Shown piece after piece: positions 44,776 through 57,744 of a stretch of DNA of 60,000 nucleotides. Every line of letters starts with the position of its first letter. Position 1 is the first letter of the stretch. The position numbers and the translations under genes were made by a program. The notes under the pieces are model-generated. The model saw only the letters and a list, made by a program, of their open reading frames with translations. It had not been told where the DNA came from and made no database searches. The DNA comes from Cristatella mucedo (lineage: Eukaryota; Bryozoa; Phylactolaemata; Cristatellidae): contig WPIO01000001.1 in assembly GCA_009760855.2 (NCBI GenBank), positions 18,877,501 to 18,937,500 on the forward strand, read 5' to 3'.

Positions 44776-46245
44776 TAATAATAATAATTCACTTGATAAA
44801 GCGCCCTCAGAAAACTTAATCTCTCTCTAGGCGCTTTACATTTGCTGTAAAGTGAAATGCAATTGAATGTTAAGTAAAATCATGCTTGAAAAAACAAACG
44901 AAATGAATAATATGGTTAGGGGTGACATGCACAGGGTCAGCATGCAAATGTGGTTAGTGGCGGCATTCACAGTGTCAGCACGCATAAGCACATCAAGGAC
45001 GAATCACAGGGACCCACTAAATGCTGTCCTAAATAGGTGTGTTTTTAGGTTCCTTTTAAATGTGGTCAGGTCAGGGAATGTTCTAACGCAGATCGGGAGG
45101 GAGTTCCAGGCTTTGGGAGCATACGAACTAAATGCATGGTCTCCAAAGGATTTAAGGTTTGTACGAGGTATTTCTAGACTGTTGGATTTCGAAAAGCGGG
45201 TGGTACGATGCTTGGCCTGATGGGGTAGTATATCTGACAGATAGGCTGGAGCCATAGAATGAAGGGACCTAAAAGTGAGCGACAAAACCTTGAAGTCAAT
45301 CCGTTGTTTGACTGGTAGCCAGTGCAGGTCGGCGAGAAGTGGAGTAATGTGGCAACTGCGAAGCTCACGACAGACAAGCCTGGCTGCAGAGTTTTGCACC
45401 AGCTGCAATCGTCTGATCGCACATGCTGGTAGGCCTGTAAGCAGTGAGTTGCAGAAGTCGAGACGGGATGTCACGAATGCATGGACCAACTTGGACGTAG
45501 TATCTTTATCTAAACAAGCCCGAATTTTATCAATGTTATGAAGCTGAAAATAGGCGGATTTGACTGTGGAGCTGATATGGTCGTCTAACGAGAGGTCGCT
45601 TTGGAATATGACACCTAGATTTCGAGCTGATTCTACTGGAGATATGCTGGCAGAGCCAATTTTGAGAGTCAGCCTTTGCAATCTCTGGATCACACTGGGT
45701 TTGCCCATAACTAGTAAGTTAGTTTTATCATCGTTAAGTCTTAGAAAATTAGCTGCCATCCATGTGCGGATGTCATCAATGCATGCAGCTAGTGAGTTGA
45801 GAGAATTTGAGGTGCTCGAAGGCTGGGAGGGATCAAAGCAAAGGTACAGCTGAGTGTCATCTGCATAGAAGTGAAAGCCTAGATTGTGCTTGGCAATCAC
45901 ATCAGCAAGAGGCAGAGTATAAACCGTGAAAAGAACCGGACCTAGCACTGAGCCCTGAGGTACGCCATATTTCAGAGGTACTTCAGATGATCTTTGTCCA
46001 TTCACGACAATACTCTGGAGTCTCCCACTGAGATAGGACCTGAACCACTGCAGAGCAGTGCCAGTGATGCCCAGGCGAGATGAGAGGCGCTGTAGAAGAA
46101 CTTTGTGATCGATGGTATCAAATGCTGCCGAAAGATCAAGCAAAACAAGCAGAGACACTCTACCCATGACTGCATTCCTAAGTAGGTCGTTCAACCGTAG
46201 CTCAGTCTGACTCGCTCGTGTAACATCGGTGGCCACTTTTGCAGT
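44776..46245 (-). mobile_element. LINE-A, antisense copy with 410-codon intact RT frame
   Basis: Tail-to-tail with the preceding copy, sharing the (ATA)n tract at about 44,763-44,788. The frame 46,236-45,004 is uninterrupted and contains motif A LDLSAAFDTIDH (34-44), the WFRSYLSGR block (64-72), motif B GVPQGSVLG (91-99), catalytic YADD (124-127), LLVMGKPS and the long C-terminal domain. The apurinic endonuclease and 5' part are missing (5' truncation at about 46,245). The copy cannot move by itself, but the undamaged frame points to a recent insertion. This is the best local reference for the family. Confidence 0.93.
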
Positions 46246-46394
46246 CGACGGCAGTCCTCTACAGAGTGTGAAGACTTAACGTTGACTTTAACCAAGGTAT
46301 CTAGGAATCAGAATTTACAGATTGCCAAGTTGGGCCCCTATGAAGCCCCTGCTGGTCTTCCAACCTAAGCTGCAGGGGGGTGCTTGCAGATGGC

Positions 46395-46885
46395 GACGAA
46401 CACAGCAGCTAGGACGGTCTTTCATGAGCGTCGCAGCATTACACCACTTCATTGTGACCTGAATTGTTTCCCGATCAATCAGTGCATCCAATTCAAGCGT
46501 TCCTATCAGGGCTACTCCTCAATCAGGCTTCGTATCGTACCACCCACTAGTCTGACTTAAGTCATTTAGCTGAGCCTCGAACCAGCCTCAAAATCTTTGG
46601 AAACTGTGAGTTTATTCTGCATTCTTCTAAAGCCTGGAACTCATTCTCCACTGACGCAACGTCACCCCCTGATTTGACATTTAAAAGAAGCAAAATTGCA
46701 CGTGTTTATCGCAGCATCTAGTGGGTAATTGTGTTTAGTCTTTTGTGTACTTATGCATGCTGAGACTGTGCATGATGTCACTAACCTCAAGGTCATGCTT
46801 CCATTGCAGCATATGCATGGTGCTCAGAAAGAGATTTATTTCTCTAAGAGTGCAAAACAAATGTGTTTTCATTCTTACTGTTATT
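46395..46885 (+). mobile_element. LINE-A, old diverged 3' copy
   Basis: Traces of the RS-C-H-I-T-P-L region (about 46,430), the F-I-P-S-A-W-N-S equivalent (about 46,625), the 'catctagtgggt' end-of-ORF segment and the tail hairpin (about 46,825-46,850) are recognisable despite many changes. Confidence 0.6.
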
Positions 46886-47425
46886 ATCCTAGTCGAACGT
46901 AAAAATTAGTCGCTTCATCAAGACAATCAAGCTCAACTATTTGCCAGTCAATGAGTCACTGCAGCTAAGCCTTCCTGCTGCTATAGGTGACAGGTTTATA
47001 CGACATGTTTTGTCGATACCATATAACGGTCTTTGATTTTCAAATAGATATAGATTCTGCGTAAAAAGCTCTGGGTGCTAATTTACAGATATTGTTAAAC
47101 TAGCCTAGACCCAAGAAAAATCGTGGCAAATCTAACTTCGATGAGGTAACAGGCCTCTTATGTCCTCTGGCATAGCTGCCGAGCCCAACCTACTAAAATC
47201 TAGCAGTCTTTCCTCACATACCAAGATTTTATACACGGAAAAGGAAAATATTTTGAGGTCTACAGTCTTGCGAGTCCACCACGAGTTCTGCTCACATGAC
47301 GCACAGGCGTACTTCAAAATTATATAGGTAGATGAAGTGCTAAACGAAATGATACCAGTTAATTTAGCAGCCTTATTGTGCTTAAGTCAACCGAAGCTGA
47401 GTGACCGCTTGGCACACAGCGAAAA
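46886..47425. other. No recognised feature
   Basis: No coding signature or repeat recognised on either strand. Confidence 0.4.
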
Positions 47426-47535
47426 AAAGGGACCGGCTTCTTCAAGACTCGAACTGATTACTTGAGTTGCGAGACAATAGTTTTATGCTTTCGCGTCCAG
47501 TCCCCTAGCGACTGAGCAACCGAAGCTAATGCGCC
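47425..47535 (-). mobile_element. tRNA-like SINE head
   Basis: On the minus strand an A-box-like 'ggttgctcagtcgctagggg' and a B-box 'cagttcgagtcttga' are about 60 bases apart, and terminal GCTTC/GAAGC could pair. The spacing resembles class II tRNAs, but the cloverleaf is imperfect, so I favour a SINE or tRNA relic. Confidence 0.4.
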
Positions 47536-48029
47536 AAACGTGGCTAGAAGCAGTTTCCCCCTCAAACGGTCACTAATGTGCCCGTTGAGCTACGGATCGT
47601 TAAATCACGTGAGTGCATGCAAATAGAGGATTGGGAATGGAAGCGATCGTCTGAATTGGATGATGGTTGCTCGCTAGAAGTTTTCCACGAGGCACCTTCT
47701 TCACGGACTTAGCATTGCTAACGCGCGTGGCCGCCAAGCTGGGTCTCCTCAAGCTGCTTCTAGTGAGACGAGGATTATCTTGACTTACTCTGAGGTTAGT
47801 ATCTTCTCATCGTCGGCCCCACATGCGTCGCTATAATTACTCCATCGGAACGACAGCGTCCTCTGACGGTCCTTTCGGGGCCCTCCAGAGTACTTGCTAT
47901 AGATTAAACTTCCTCGAAATCCCTTGTGTGCAACTTGGCTTGCAACTAGCTGATTAGAAGGCCGATAGAAACGCGGAAGCTTAAAAATTCAGGGCTTCTC
48001 CGTTTCATTGGGAAACTGCAGTCTCGCCA

Positions 48030-49100
48030 GTCAGACCTTAAACCGAGTGGTAAGGCAGTGAATACGTAGGGGCTCGTGCGAACGATGGTCGCGCGCCGAA
48101 GATGAACGACGCCCCGCCGGTGATTTGTGGTGCCGACGACGACGAAGACGACTGCATTGGATTATACGCAGGCCACGCAAACGCGCGATAGTACATGCGG
48201 ACGTTGTAGCCATCGTGGAAGCAGCTCCGGAACGTCAGCGGAGAGAAGAGAAAGAGAAAGTGGGCGAGAAGAAGGAAGGGAAAGCGAGTGGATAGCGTGC
48301 GAACAGGCCAGTGGACAAGCAGGAAGTTTTTTCGCTGCAGGACTTGCGGGTCACGCGACCGCGGCTGACCCGTTGCAATTAATTCCACCTTGGTCAGCCG
48401 ATACTGTCCAACTGCAGCGCCGAACGAGGCGGTGCTCAGCGCGCCCGTTGGCTGGGCGGAGTGGTGTGATTCCGGCAGGGGTGGAACAGCATTGTGGGTG
48501 CGGCCACGCCCCCAAAGGTCCCCCCCCCCCAGTCGACGGGCGACGGAAGACGGAGAGACGGGCGACGGAAACAAACGTGGCGAAGTGCTCCACGAACTGG
48601 AGCGTCGAGTGCGGTCGAGGCTACCGCGAAGCCGAGCGCGGTTCAAGGTGTCGTTCGAGGCCCGCTAATACGCCGTAGGTTACTACGGCCGTGACTACAG
48701 CCGTAGGCGGCGGCCTAGTAGCCGCGCAGCACCTACGTTGGGGCGTGCGTCTCCAACCTGCACTAGCGTGGCGGCGTAGTCGGAGCCGAACGGCGCCTGG
48801 TCGGCGGCGGCGTTGCGACGCAGCCGACGGCGCGCACATGTGGAGGGGAGCGTCGCCGACGAGCGACGAGTGTCGGCGCAGTAGTAATGAAGGGCGTACC
48901 GGTTGGTCGCGGTTGGTTCGTCGCCGAGTGTCGGTGTCGAGTCGTTGGTGGTCGGATGGTGTGTTTCATATTCGCGTCGAGCGGTTTTCGGTCGAGCAAG
49001 ATTGCATGCTCAAATCAATCGTCGGGTTCACCAATTTGTAAGGGCTCGTGCGCGCGATGGCGTCACGCGCGACGAAGATGGACCCCGGTGGCCACGCCCA
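48030..49100. other. GC- and CpG-rich island without a recognised gene
   Basis: Strikingly richer in GC and CpG than the flanks. Long open frames in several phases (for example 48,038-48,646 minus and 48,127-48,678 plus) are typical of stop-poor GC-rich DNA and lack any domain. It could be a promoter island or an LTR-like or non-autonomous element: a block of about 50 bases near its left end (48,068-48,122) recurs near its right end (49,040-49,092). Confidence 0.5.
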
Positions 49101-50440
49101 CAAATATTCTGCTTGAAAAGGCTGAGCGTTCTCACTCAGTGAATATTACCTCGATGGCTGATAAGTGTTGGTCTTTCTTCGTTTGAGAAAATTGCATGTA
49201 ATAGTGCTTCCATGCAGCCACCTCTGACTTTTGCAAGTATGCGAGTCATAACCTGTGATGTCTCTTTAACCATTTTCCAACATTGTTATAGATGAAACTG
49301 CTACCGCAATAAAGTCCTTCAATTAAAGCTCAATATATGTAGGTCCTATTCAAATCTCTGATTTTTTAACTGGCTGACCAACTTCATTAACCATACCTCA
49401 GGTTTTAAAGCGCGTCTGGATACGTGGTTCAATGCAAAAGTTTTTTAATCGTTTATCGTTCAGTAAATACTTGACAAGTTTCTTATGAATTCCAAGTTCT
49501 TAAATACTATCGCCAACATAATGTCTTAAGATTTCGTTATTGCCCAAGACTCTTGAGGGAGAACCTCCGGGTTTGGCCCCCTCACCGTATGGGATTTATC
49601 TCCCTCAGCAGATTTATTAATATGTTCTAATACCAACGGAACGATCGGCATGCATATTGGCACAAACAAAAGGGGCAACACAATCCTATTTTTATGTAAC
49701 ATAGCTGTTGTGATGACCTTCTGATGACCTTTACAAGTCAAAGTCGTGTTTTTCCACTTTAAAATTGCATTTTGGGGAAAATCAACAGATTCAACACCAC
49801 TGCTGGTAAAAAGCTTGATTAGCTGATTACAACAATAAAAATCCATAGAACTTCACTCAAAGCTCAAGCGATACTACTCCAACGAAACTGCTGTCTTCAG
49901 GTCGATCGATGTCATCCTGAGTAGTAACAACGATACTAACGTTATTGCCTAGGTCCCGCATGATTTGTCAGCTTTCTTTTTTTACACCATTGACCACGAT
50001 ATGCTAGTTGAGGTATTTTTTAGCAATGACAGATCTGGCTAATTTGCTTGTGAATCGGTGGACTTTGGGCTTTCGAGAGAAAAAAGAAGCCCTAGTTTTT
50101 CTAAGCTTCCGGGTGTAGACACGGAGGAGGTCTGAAATTGGCTAGATCGTCGGCAGACCTAGACTTTAAGTGCCGGGTTAAAGTTTGTGCTTAACAATGT
50201 GCATTTTCAAAGTTTTTTTTTAAATTGAAAGGAATTCTTACGACTTTGGACAGGTACGGATTCGACGAATTACCTCAAGTCACCGAAATCCCCTCTAATT
50301 AGGCTAACAACGACCGGACGTAAGCGTTGCCGAGCTCAACAATTTTGCGCTGATATTATAGTACACGTTCGATGTTATTTTCCACCAAATTGTATGTTGC
50401 TTCGCGAACGCTCACTTAGTATAACACTTAGTGTAGCACA
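49101..50440. other. No recognised gene
   Basis: AT-rich sequence; the 106-codon minus frame at 49,526-49,846 has no domain. Possible eroded units of the adjacent tandem array may start around 50,440. Confidence 0.35.
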
Positions 50441-52400
50441 CGCGCACTTTTTGCAGTGCAGTGACCTAGAGCTGGCATTACCAATATAAGTTCCTGGGTG
50501 CACCACAAGAAAGAGTATACACGAACAAGAAATCTAAATGGGAGCTTCACCCAGCAGAGTCCAGTCTATTTTTAATGGACCGGTATAGATTTCCGTATTT
50601 TCCCAGGCCGTTGCCGTCGATTGCCGAGCATTGCCCTCGCATGTGGGTTCAAGATTGGTTGATAGGGTGCCGTTGCACTTTTAATAAGCATAGTAACGCA
50701 AGAAAGTTTTGATCTTATTTCACCAGCTTTGAGTGTAATTGTAACAGACAATCACAAATTGCTGTATTGTCTCGGGCAATTGCCATTGATTGCCATGGAC
50801 TCCCCAAGGTTATGCGCTATAAAGAACAGCATGTGCGCCCACAGTGAGCATTAAGTGAGAGAATAATTACAAAGTCAAACAGCCAATTTCCAGCAAATTT
50901 GAACCAGATTGTTGTAAGGACCGGGACATTGCCATCGATTGCCGAGCATTGCCCTCGATTGTGCCTTTGTCTATTGTAAAAAAAGATGCGGTTGTACTTG
51001 TAATGCAGTTTAGTCCAATACGAGAGAAACGTTGGAGCTTCTCTCAGCAACTGTCGGTCCATTAGTAACTGACCGTTACGGAATGGCGTATATCCCCGGG
51101 CCATTGCCGTCGATTGCCGTGCGCTGCCGCTAATTGAACCCGGACAATTAGTGAAAATTATGCGCGCACACAGGTACAAGTTACGTGGAATGAGAGTTGC
51201 TGTTTATTGCAGCTAATCTGGTCAATTTTCCTCGGATATTGCTATTCGCCCCTACCGTTGCTGTTTATTGCCGTGCATTGCTGACAGTTAACAAACAAAG
51301 CATCTCGAAAACTCCACGGTTTTACTTTAAACACAGCGGAATTTTTTATTCGTAATGAAAATTGAGGCTTCCGCGCTGCCAATTTCTCTTCAATTTTCCG
51401 GGAATTGGGGTATTGGTTCAGGACATTGCTGTCGATTGCCGTTGACTGCTCGCGATTGTACGTGTGCGATTTGTTGAAAGGATTTGATTGCACTTTCAAC
51501 ACAGTGGGCTGTGATAGGTAAGATATATTTGATTTTGGCCCAGTCACTTTTCAATGATTTGCGATGGACCATAATCGATTGCCGTATTTACCCGTGCCAA
51601 TGCTGTCGATTGCCATGTATTGGCTAAGATTGAACGGTCAGAGCTGGTTGAAAGGGTTGAAAGTATGTGCTCGAGCAGTGAGATGTTACGCGGAATGAGA
51701 ATTTGAGCTTGGTGCAGCCGATTTCTCGTCGATTTGTCACGGATTTTGGTATTGGTCCCTGCCATTGCTGTCGACTGCCGTGCATTTTTTGACAATTACC
51801 ATGCAAAATAGCTTGACGGGCCTACGATTTTACTTTTAGCACAAATAAATGTGAAATGCGATGACAATCGGCACTTCGGGCAGCCAATATAGTGTCGACT
51901 TGCCGTGGATTGTAGTGGATTGTTGCTTTGAGCCGAGCCGTTGCCATAGATTGCCATGCATTGCCCAAGATTGTAAGAGCACAATTGCTTAAAATGACGT
52001 GGTTGACTTTAATCAGTGTGCTTTGTAATATGCATTAAAAATGAGAGCTTTACGACACGGATTTCAGGACAAATTGTATGAGATTGCTGTAAGTTGAGGT
52101 ATTGGCCCGGGCCATTGCAGTCAGTTGCAACGCATTGCTGCCGAATGGTCGAGGCGATCGTAGTGAAATTTTGGGATTACACATTAACCGAAAATTAGAG
52201 CAACTTGCAATCACTGTTAGAGCTTAAAGTGTACGTATTCTGGTCGTTTTTAGGCAGGTTGCGGTTGATTGACGTACTGGCCCGGGCAGTTGCAGTGGTT
52301 TGCTGCAGAATGGCCGATGCAATTACCGTGAAGTTATGCGAGTACACAGCAACCGAAAAGTGGAGATAGATTAAGGCGTGGGCTTAAGACGTAAAGCACT
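50440..52400. repeat. Degenerate tandem array, 11 units averaging 168 bp, with a 10-bp-phased core
   Basis: Each unit has a core of three or four ATTGCC-type motifs spaced exactly 10 bp (pattern ATTGCCGTCG, ATTGCCGTGC, ATTGCCCTCG, ATTG). Cores start at 50,610; 50,779; 50,928; 51,103; 51,257; 51,425; 51,599; 51,764; 51,940; 52,114 and 52,289, giving spacings of 169, 149, 175, 154, 168, 174, 165, 176, 174 and 175. Flanking each core are a 'tattggcccgggcc'-like lead-in and, about 90 bases upstream, an 'aatgagagctt'-like block. Units differ substantially from one another, so the array is old. There is no coding continuity. Confidence 0.85.
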
Positions 52401-52945
52401 ATCTCTTCACTGTTCGCTGGCCAGGTTCAATTCGTATTTGAACAAGCAATGAGAGTTTTGAAACTGTCATGTTACCCTTACTGCAGACATAATCAGCAGC
52501 ACGATGGAAGACTTATATAGCCAATTTTCCAGAATCATATCAGCAGTCCAAAAGTTTCACAGTTTGAAAGCAGCAGTCTCCAACCAAGGTGTAACAGTCA
52601 CAAGTGTCACAGTGGTTATTACCAGCATAAGAAAAATAATCCCTTCGTCTTTGAGATCTTCAGCTCGGGCTACGGCACCAGAAACTTGCAAGCCACCAAT
52701 AACCATTTCAAGCTCTCGTGTAAAATCATAAACTCTGGCCAGTCAACCCGTATATCATTTCCCGACTTCTCCACAGAAATATTCAACCATGGCCAGCAAT
52801 TATGCTAAATCTGTCACATCTTTATAATACTGCTAAATCTTTCAGTGAGTTCTTCCACATTAAGTTGGAGGTTCTCTCCAGCTGTCGGCATCACCTAATT
52901 CAAGTTCGAGCTTTACATTAGTCTCAGCATTACCATCTGCAGACT
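52401..52945. other. No recognised gene
   Basis: Follows the array. A short plus-strand Ser/Thr/Val-rich open frame (52,504-52,731) has no domain. Confidence 0.4.
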
Positions 52946-52948
52946 TGC

Positions 52949-53108
52949 GATTAGCCCTCTGATTTACTTTAAATATTAATAACTTTTGCTCTGGATGTCT
53001 AGCCCATTGTCCAGTCAAAATAGGCTACGATTAGCCCTGGGATTTACTTAATACATTAATAACTCTTGCTGCGGATATTTAGCTCATTGTCCAGTCAGAA
53101 GAAGCTCA
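52949..53108 (+). repeat. 80-bp direct tandem duplication (two copies)
   Basis: Two adjacent copies start with 'gattagccct' (52,949 and 53,029) and end with 'cattgtccagtca', with about a dozen differences. The period is exactly 80 bases. Confidence 0.85.
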
Positions 53109-53955
53109 CTCTCACAAAAAGTGTGAGCAATTCTATTGGTTTCTGTTCAGAAGCAAGCGCTGTCTCTCGTGAGTCAATCGGAATGAGCTCTACTTCCTCC
53201 TGCACTCAAGTTCAAGACAGCACTTCTGCACACGCAATTCGCTCGATTTTGATTCCGTGCCGCAGCTTTTTATTGTTCAGCAGAGCAACAAGATCAGTAC
53301 ACGCCTTAATCCAGCCAATAAAAATTAGCTACGTTTCCTGGAAAGGGTTAGTTATTAAAGTCACATGTAATAAGACGAGCACCCGGGGACTTTTTAAGGG
53401 TCATTAGCAACTTCCTTAGCACTTCTTACATGAATCTTACAATCGCGCTATAGCAGCTTCTGAGCTAAACTCCTGTTACAAACGGCAAACGCTGCGCCTT
53501 CCACGTCATGAAAAAACTCGAGGCAGCAAATGCAGCACTAATCAAGATACCCCGGTCCCAGCCGCTAGGCGGCGAAAACCAGGGAAGCCCGGAGCCTCTG
53601 CTAGCGACTAGCGACCTGTACGCGCCAATGCGCCAATGCACCAATGCACCAATGCAGGCAGTAGTTGCCGGCAGTAGCAGAACATTGCAGAAGGCAAGGA
53701 CGAGCGCCCGTGCATAAAGACACAAAGCTCGTATGCGCAGCATTGAGAAGTCTATTCGACAGCAGCGCAGCATGGGGAAGGGCATGTTGTACCAGCAATA
53801 GCGTACGGCAACTTCCAAACACCAGCTCCATGCAGAACTGATACACAGCACACCAGCACAAAGCCTCAGGATAAACTCCTGCCGGGCGCAAAGCCTATAG
53901 CTCCACTGTTGGAATTTTCCGTGACTTCAGCTTCTAAGCCACCTAACCAAGTATA
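53109..53955. other. No recognised gene
   Basis: Open frames at 53,066-53,407 (plus) and 53,465-53,851 (minus) are without recognisable domains. A mini-repeat of 'caatgcgc/caatgcac' lies at about 53,625-53,655. Confidence 0.35.
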
Positions 53956-53956
53956 A

Positions 53957-54065
53957 ATAAATAAATAAATATATATATATGTGCGTGAGTGCGTGAGCGC
54001 GTGAGTGCGCGTGTGCGCGAGTGCGCGTGTGCGCGAGCGCGCGCGAGCGCGCGCGCGCGTGTGTG
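53957..54065. repeat. AAAT plus GTGCGC/GAGCGC simple repeat
   Basis: An (AAAT)n start, (AT)n, then roughly 90 bases of alternating purine-pyrimidine GTGCGC/GAGCGC ending in GTGTGT. Confidence 0.9.
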
Positions 54066-54226
54066 TAATATTGTATGATATAAATTGTAAGCGGCATAGG
54101 TCTTAGACCTAGAATAAATAAATATATATATAATCGCATTAACGGCTATTTGTCGAGTAATTTAGCAGCCATGAACGATGTTTTAGCAGTCATGACCTGA
54201 ATGATCTAGAATGTCATCGGGTGAGT

Positions 54227-54366
54227 TACCGAGCTGGTTTGGGCCCAGCGGTTAAGGTGCTCGCCCCGACCTGGCGGAAGTCGTGGGCTCGAGCCCCGTT
54301 GCAATGTGAAGCGCCAGAGTAGAGATTGAGTTCTATTAGAGCGTTATATAAATGAATTATGTTTAT
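54227..54366 (+). mobile_element. tRNA-derived SINE, family 1 (near-complete)
   Basis: Head 'accgagctggtttgggccca', 'gcggttaaggtgctcgcccc', B-box 'gtgggctcgagccc', then the tail 'gaagcgccagagtagagatt' and 'gagcgttatataaatgaatt'. It is the plus-strand counterpart of 38,236-38,379. Confidence 0.85.
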
Positions 54367-55218
<852 letters not shown>

Positions 55219-55317
55219 GCTGCTCTAAGCTGCTTACGAGGCAGGCCAAAAAGCCCCGACAGAAGCAGTCATGTGATCAGGCAGCTACGTCAGCTGACGA
55301 CGGACTCGACGCGCGGC

Positions 55318-56330
55318 TGAGTTTTGCAACAGTTGCAGATGATTAAGGGCCGAGGCTAGGAATTCGGTATGTAAAGATTGGTGATAGTCTAGACGAGATG
55401 CTACACGCGCATGCAATAGTTTAGCTGACGTAGTCTTGTCTAAGCAGGCCCAGATTAGGGTGGTTTTCTAGGCTAAAAGTAGGCCGACTCGACTGCTGAG
55501 ACAATGCGCTCATTCAAGTCGTTTCGGAATACCTCGCTTAGATTACAGACAGACGTCATTGGAATTATGCCAGAAAATCTAATCTCGAGGGTGAGGTCTT
55601 CTGACATATTTGTAGTACTAGTCTAACCCATAACTAATGGGATAATCCTATCACCATTAAGCCTTGAGAAGTAGAGCCCATCAATGCCGGGTATGGGGAA
55701 TTAGGTAAGTTGGGTGCTGAGTAAGGCTTAGATGTGTTTAAGGATTGGTAGAGCTGAATGTCATCGGAGTAGAAATGATAGCCAAGATTACATTTCATAA
55801 AAAATTGGCCAGAGAGAGACCACACAGGGCCTACGCACAGTGGAAAATGGATCCAAAGATTGACTCCTGAGATAGCCTGTACTTTAAGGTACTTCCTCCA
55901 GAATGACAATCAGCCATTGAAATATGCACTCGACGATATCTCTCCCCGAGGGAGAACCTAAGCATGTTTAGAAATTAGCCAGTGATACCTGGTCGTGTTG
56001 AAAGGTGCCCCGGAAGCCTCTGGTGGTCGAAAGGGTCCAATCCTGCCGAGTGATCTGGGAAAACTAGCCGAGAGGCCCTAACCTGTTAGGAAATATTAAG
56101 AAAGTCATTTTAGACCAGAAGCATGGAAGTTTCTAGACAATGGTTTGCTCTAAATCCAAATTAAATTTCTCTAGCTAGGTCTGGTGTACTAATAAAATCG
56201 CTCGGCTGCTGATCTACCACTAGTTCCATGGTCTTGGAATAGGATTGAAAAATTGAGGCCGCATTAAAGTTACTTATATTCTAATGAACTATGCTAGAAA
56301 GGAACTATTCAATCAGTAAGTGAAAACGTT
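55318..56330 (-). mobile_element. LINE-A-related, old diverged copy
   Basis: The minus strand keeps a NLGYHFYSDDIQLYQSL segment (YADD replaced by YSDD, about 55,745-55,795), a VMG-like block near 55,630 and thumb-domain traces to about 55,380. Sequence upstream to about 56,330 resembles the more N-terminal RT. Heavily mutated. Confidence 0.6.
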
Positions 56331-56509
56331 ACAATTCAGCTGGAAAAATGAGCGCGCATGCAGTTTCTAAGGACATTTAAGAGCTCTCAACTCCAGACAT
56401 TTTACAGCTCTACTATTGAGTATGTTGCTAATACATGCTGCAAGGGAGTCAAGAGAGAGGCGCCGGAAGGCTGAAACATATTAAAGCACAGATGAGCGCC
56501 CTAAGAACA

Positions 56510-57655
56510 AAGATAATAATAATTATAAAAATAATAATACACTTGATAAAGCGCCCTCAGAAAACTCGATCTCTTTCTAGGCGCTTTGCATTTGCTGCAA
56601 AGGAAAACGCGATTGAATGGTGAGTCATATCATGCTTAATAAACAACACGAATAACATGGTTAGAGGTGGCATGCACAGGGTCAGCATGCAAGTGGGGTT
56701 AGTGGCAGCATGCACAATGTCAGCACACATAAGCACATAAAGAACGAATCACAGTGACCCACTAAATGCTGTCCTAAATAAGTGCGTTTTCAAGTTCTTT
56801 TTAAATGTAGTCAAATCAGGGGATGTTGTGATGCATGTCGGGAGTGAGTTCCAGGCTTCGGAGCATACGAACTAAATGCACGCTCTCCAAAGGATTTGAG
56901 GTTTGTGCCAGGCATTAGTAAACTGTTAGATTCCCGAAAGCGGTTGGTACAATCCTTGGCCTGGTGGGGGAGTAGATCCGCGTGATATGCTGGAGCCAGA
57001 GAAAGAAGTGACCTGAAAGTGAGTGACAAAACCTTAAAGTCGATCCGATGCTTGACTGGTAACCAGTGCAGCTCGGTGGGAAGTGGTGTGGTGTTGCAAC
57101 TGCGACGCTTACGACAGACAAGCCTATCTGCAGAGGTTTGCACCAGCTGTAAGCGCCTCATTGCACATGCCGGTAGGCCAGCAAGCAGTGATTTACAGAA
57201 GTCAAAACGGGATGTCACAAATGCATGGACCAACTTAGATGTCGTATCCTTATCTAAACAAGCCCGAATTGTAGAAATTTTATATAGCTGGAAGTAGGCA
57301 GACTTGACTGTGGAGCTGATGTGGTCGTCTAACGAAAGGTCAATTTAGAACAGGACACCTTGATTTCGTGCTTATGTAATAGGAGATATGCTGGAAGAGC
57401 CCATTTTTAGTATTAGTCTTTCCTATTTCTGAATCACACTTGGTTTGCCCATAACTAGTAAGATAGTTTTAGAACATTTGCTGCCATCCAAGTGCGGATA
57501 TCATCAAGACATGCAGAAAGCGAGTTGAGAGAATTCGAGGTGCTCGAAGGCTGGGAGGGATCAAAGCAAAGGTACAACTGAGTGTCATCTGCATAGAAAT
57601 GAAAGCCTAGAGAATGCTTGGCAATCACATTGGGAAGAGGGAAAGTATAAGATGC
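56510..57655 (-). mobile_element. LINE-A, 5'-truncated copy
   Basis: 3' tail at 56,512. A 140-codon frame (56,811-57,233) shows VHAFVTSRFDFCKSLLAGLP, CAMRRLQLVQTSADRLVC and HWLPVKHRIDFKVLSLTFRS. The upstream part retains FHFYADDTQLYLCFDPSQPS (57,535-57,600) in a separate frame and stops at about 57,655. Confidence 0.88.
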
Positions 57656-57744
57656 ATTATTAGATCGCAATTGGCAATACCGGTAGAATTGGCAAGACAG
57701 AAATTATAAAATACGAGCAGCTCACTGTATATGGATTTGCTTGC

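Noticed and set aside
48038-48646. 202-codon minus and 183-codon plus open frames
   Set aside because: Overlapping open frames on both strands in stop-poor CpG-rich DNA with no domain; not supported as genes.
50440-52400. CRISPR-like array
   Set aside because: Unit length, divergence of the whole unit, and eukaryotic context do not fit repeat-spacer architecture; it is a degenerate tandem satellite.
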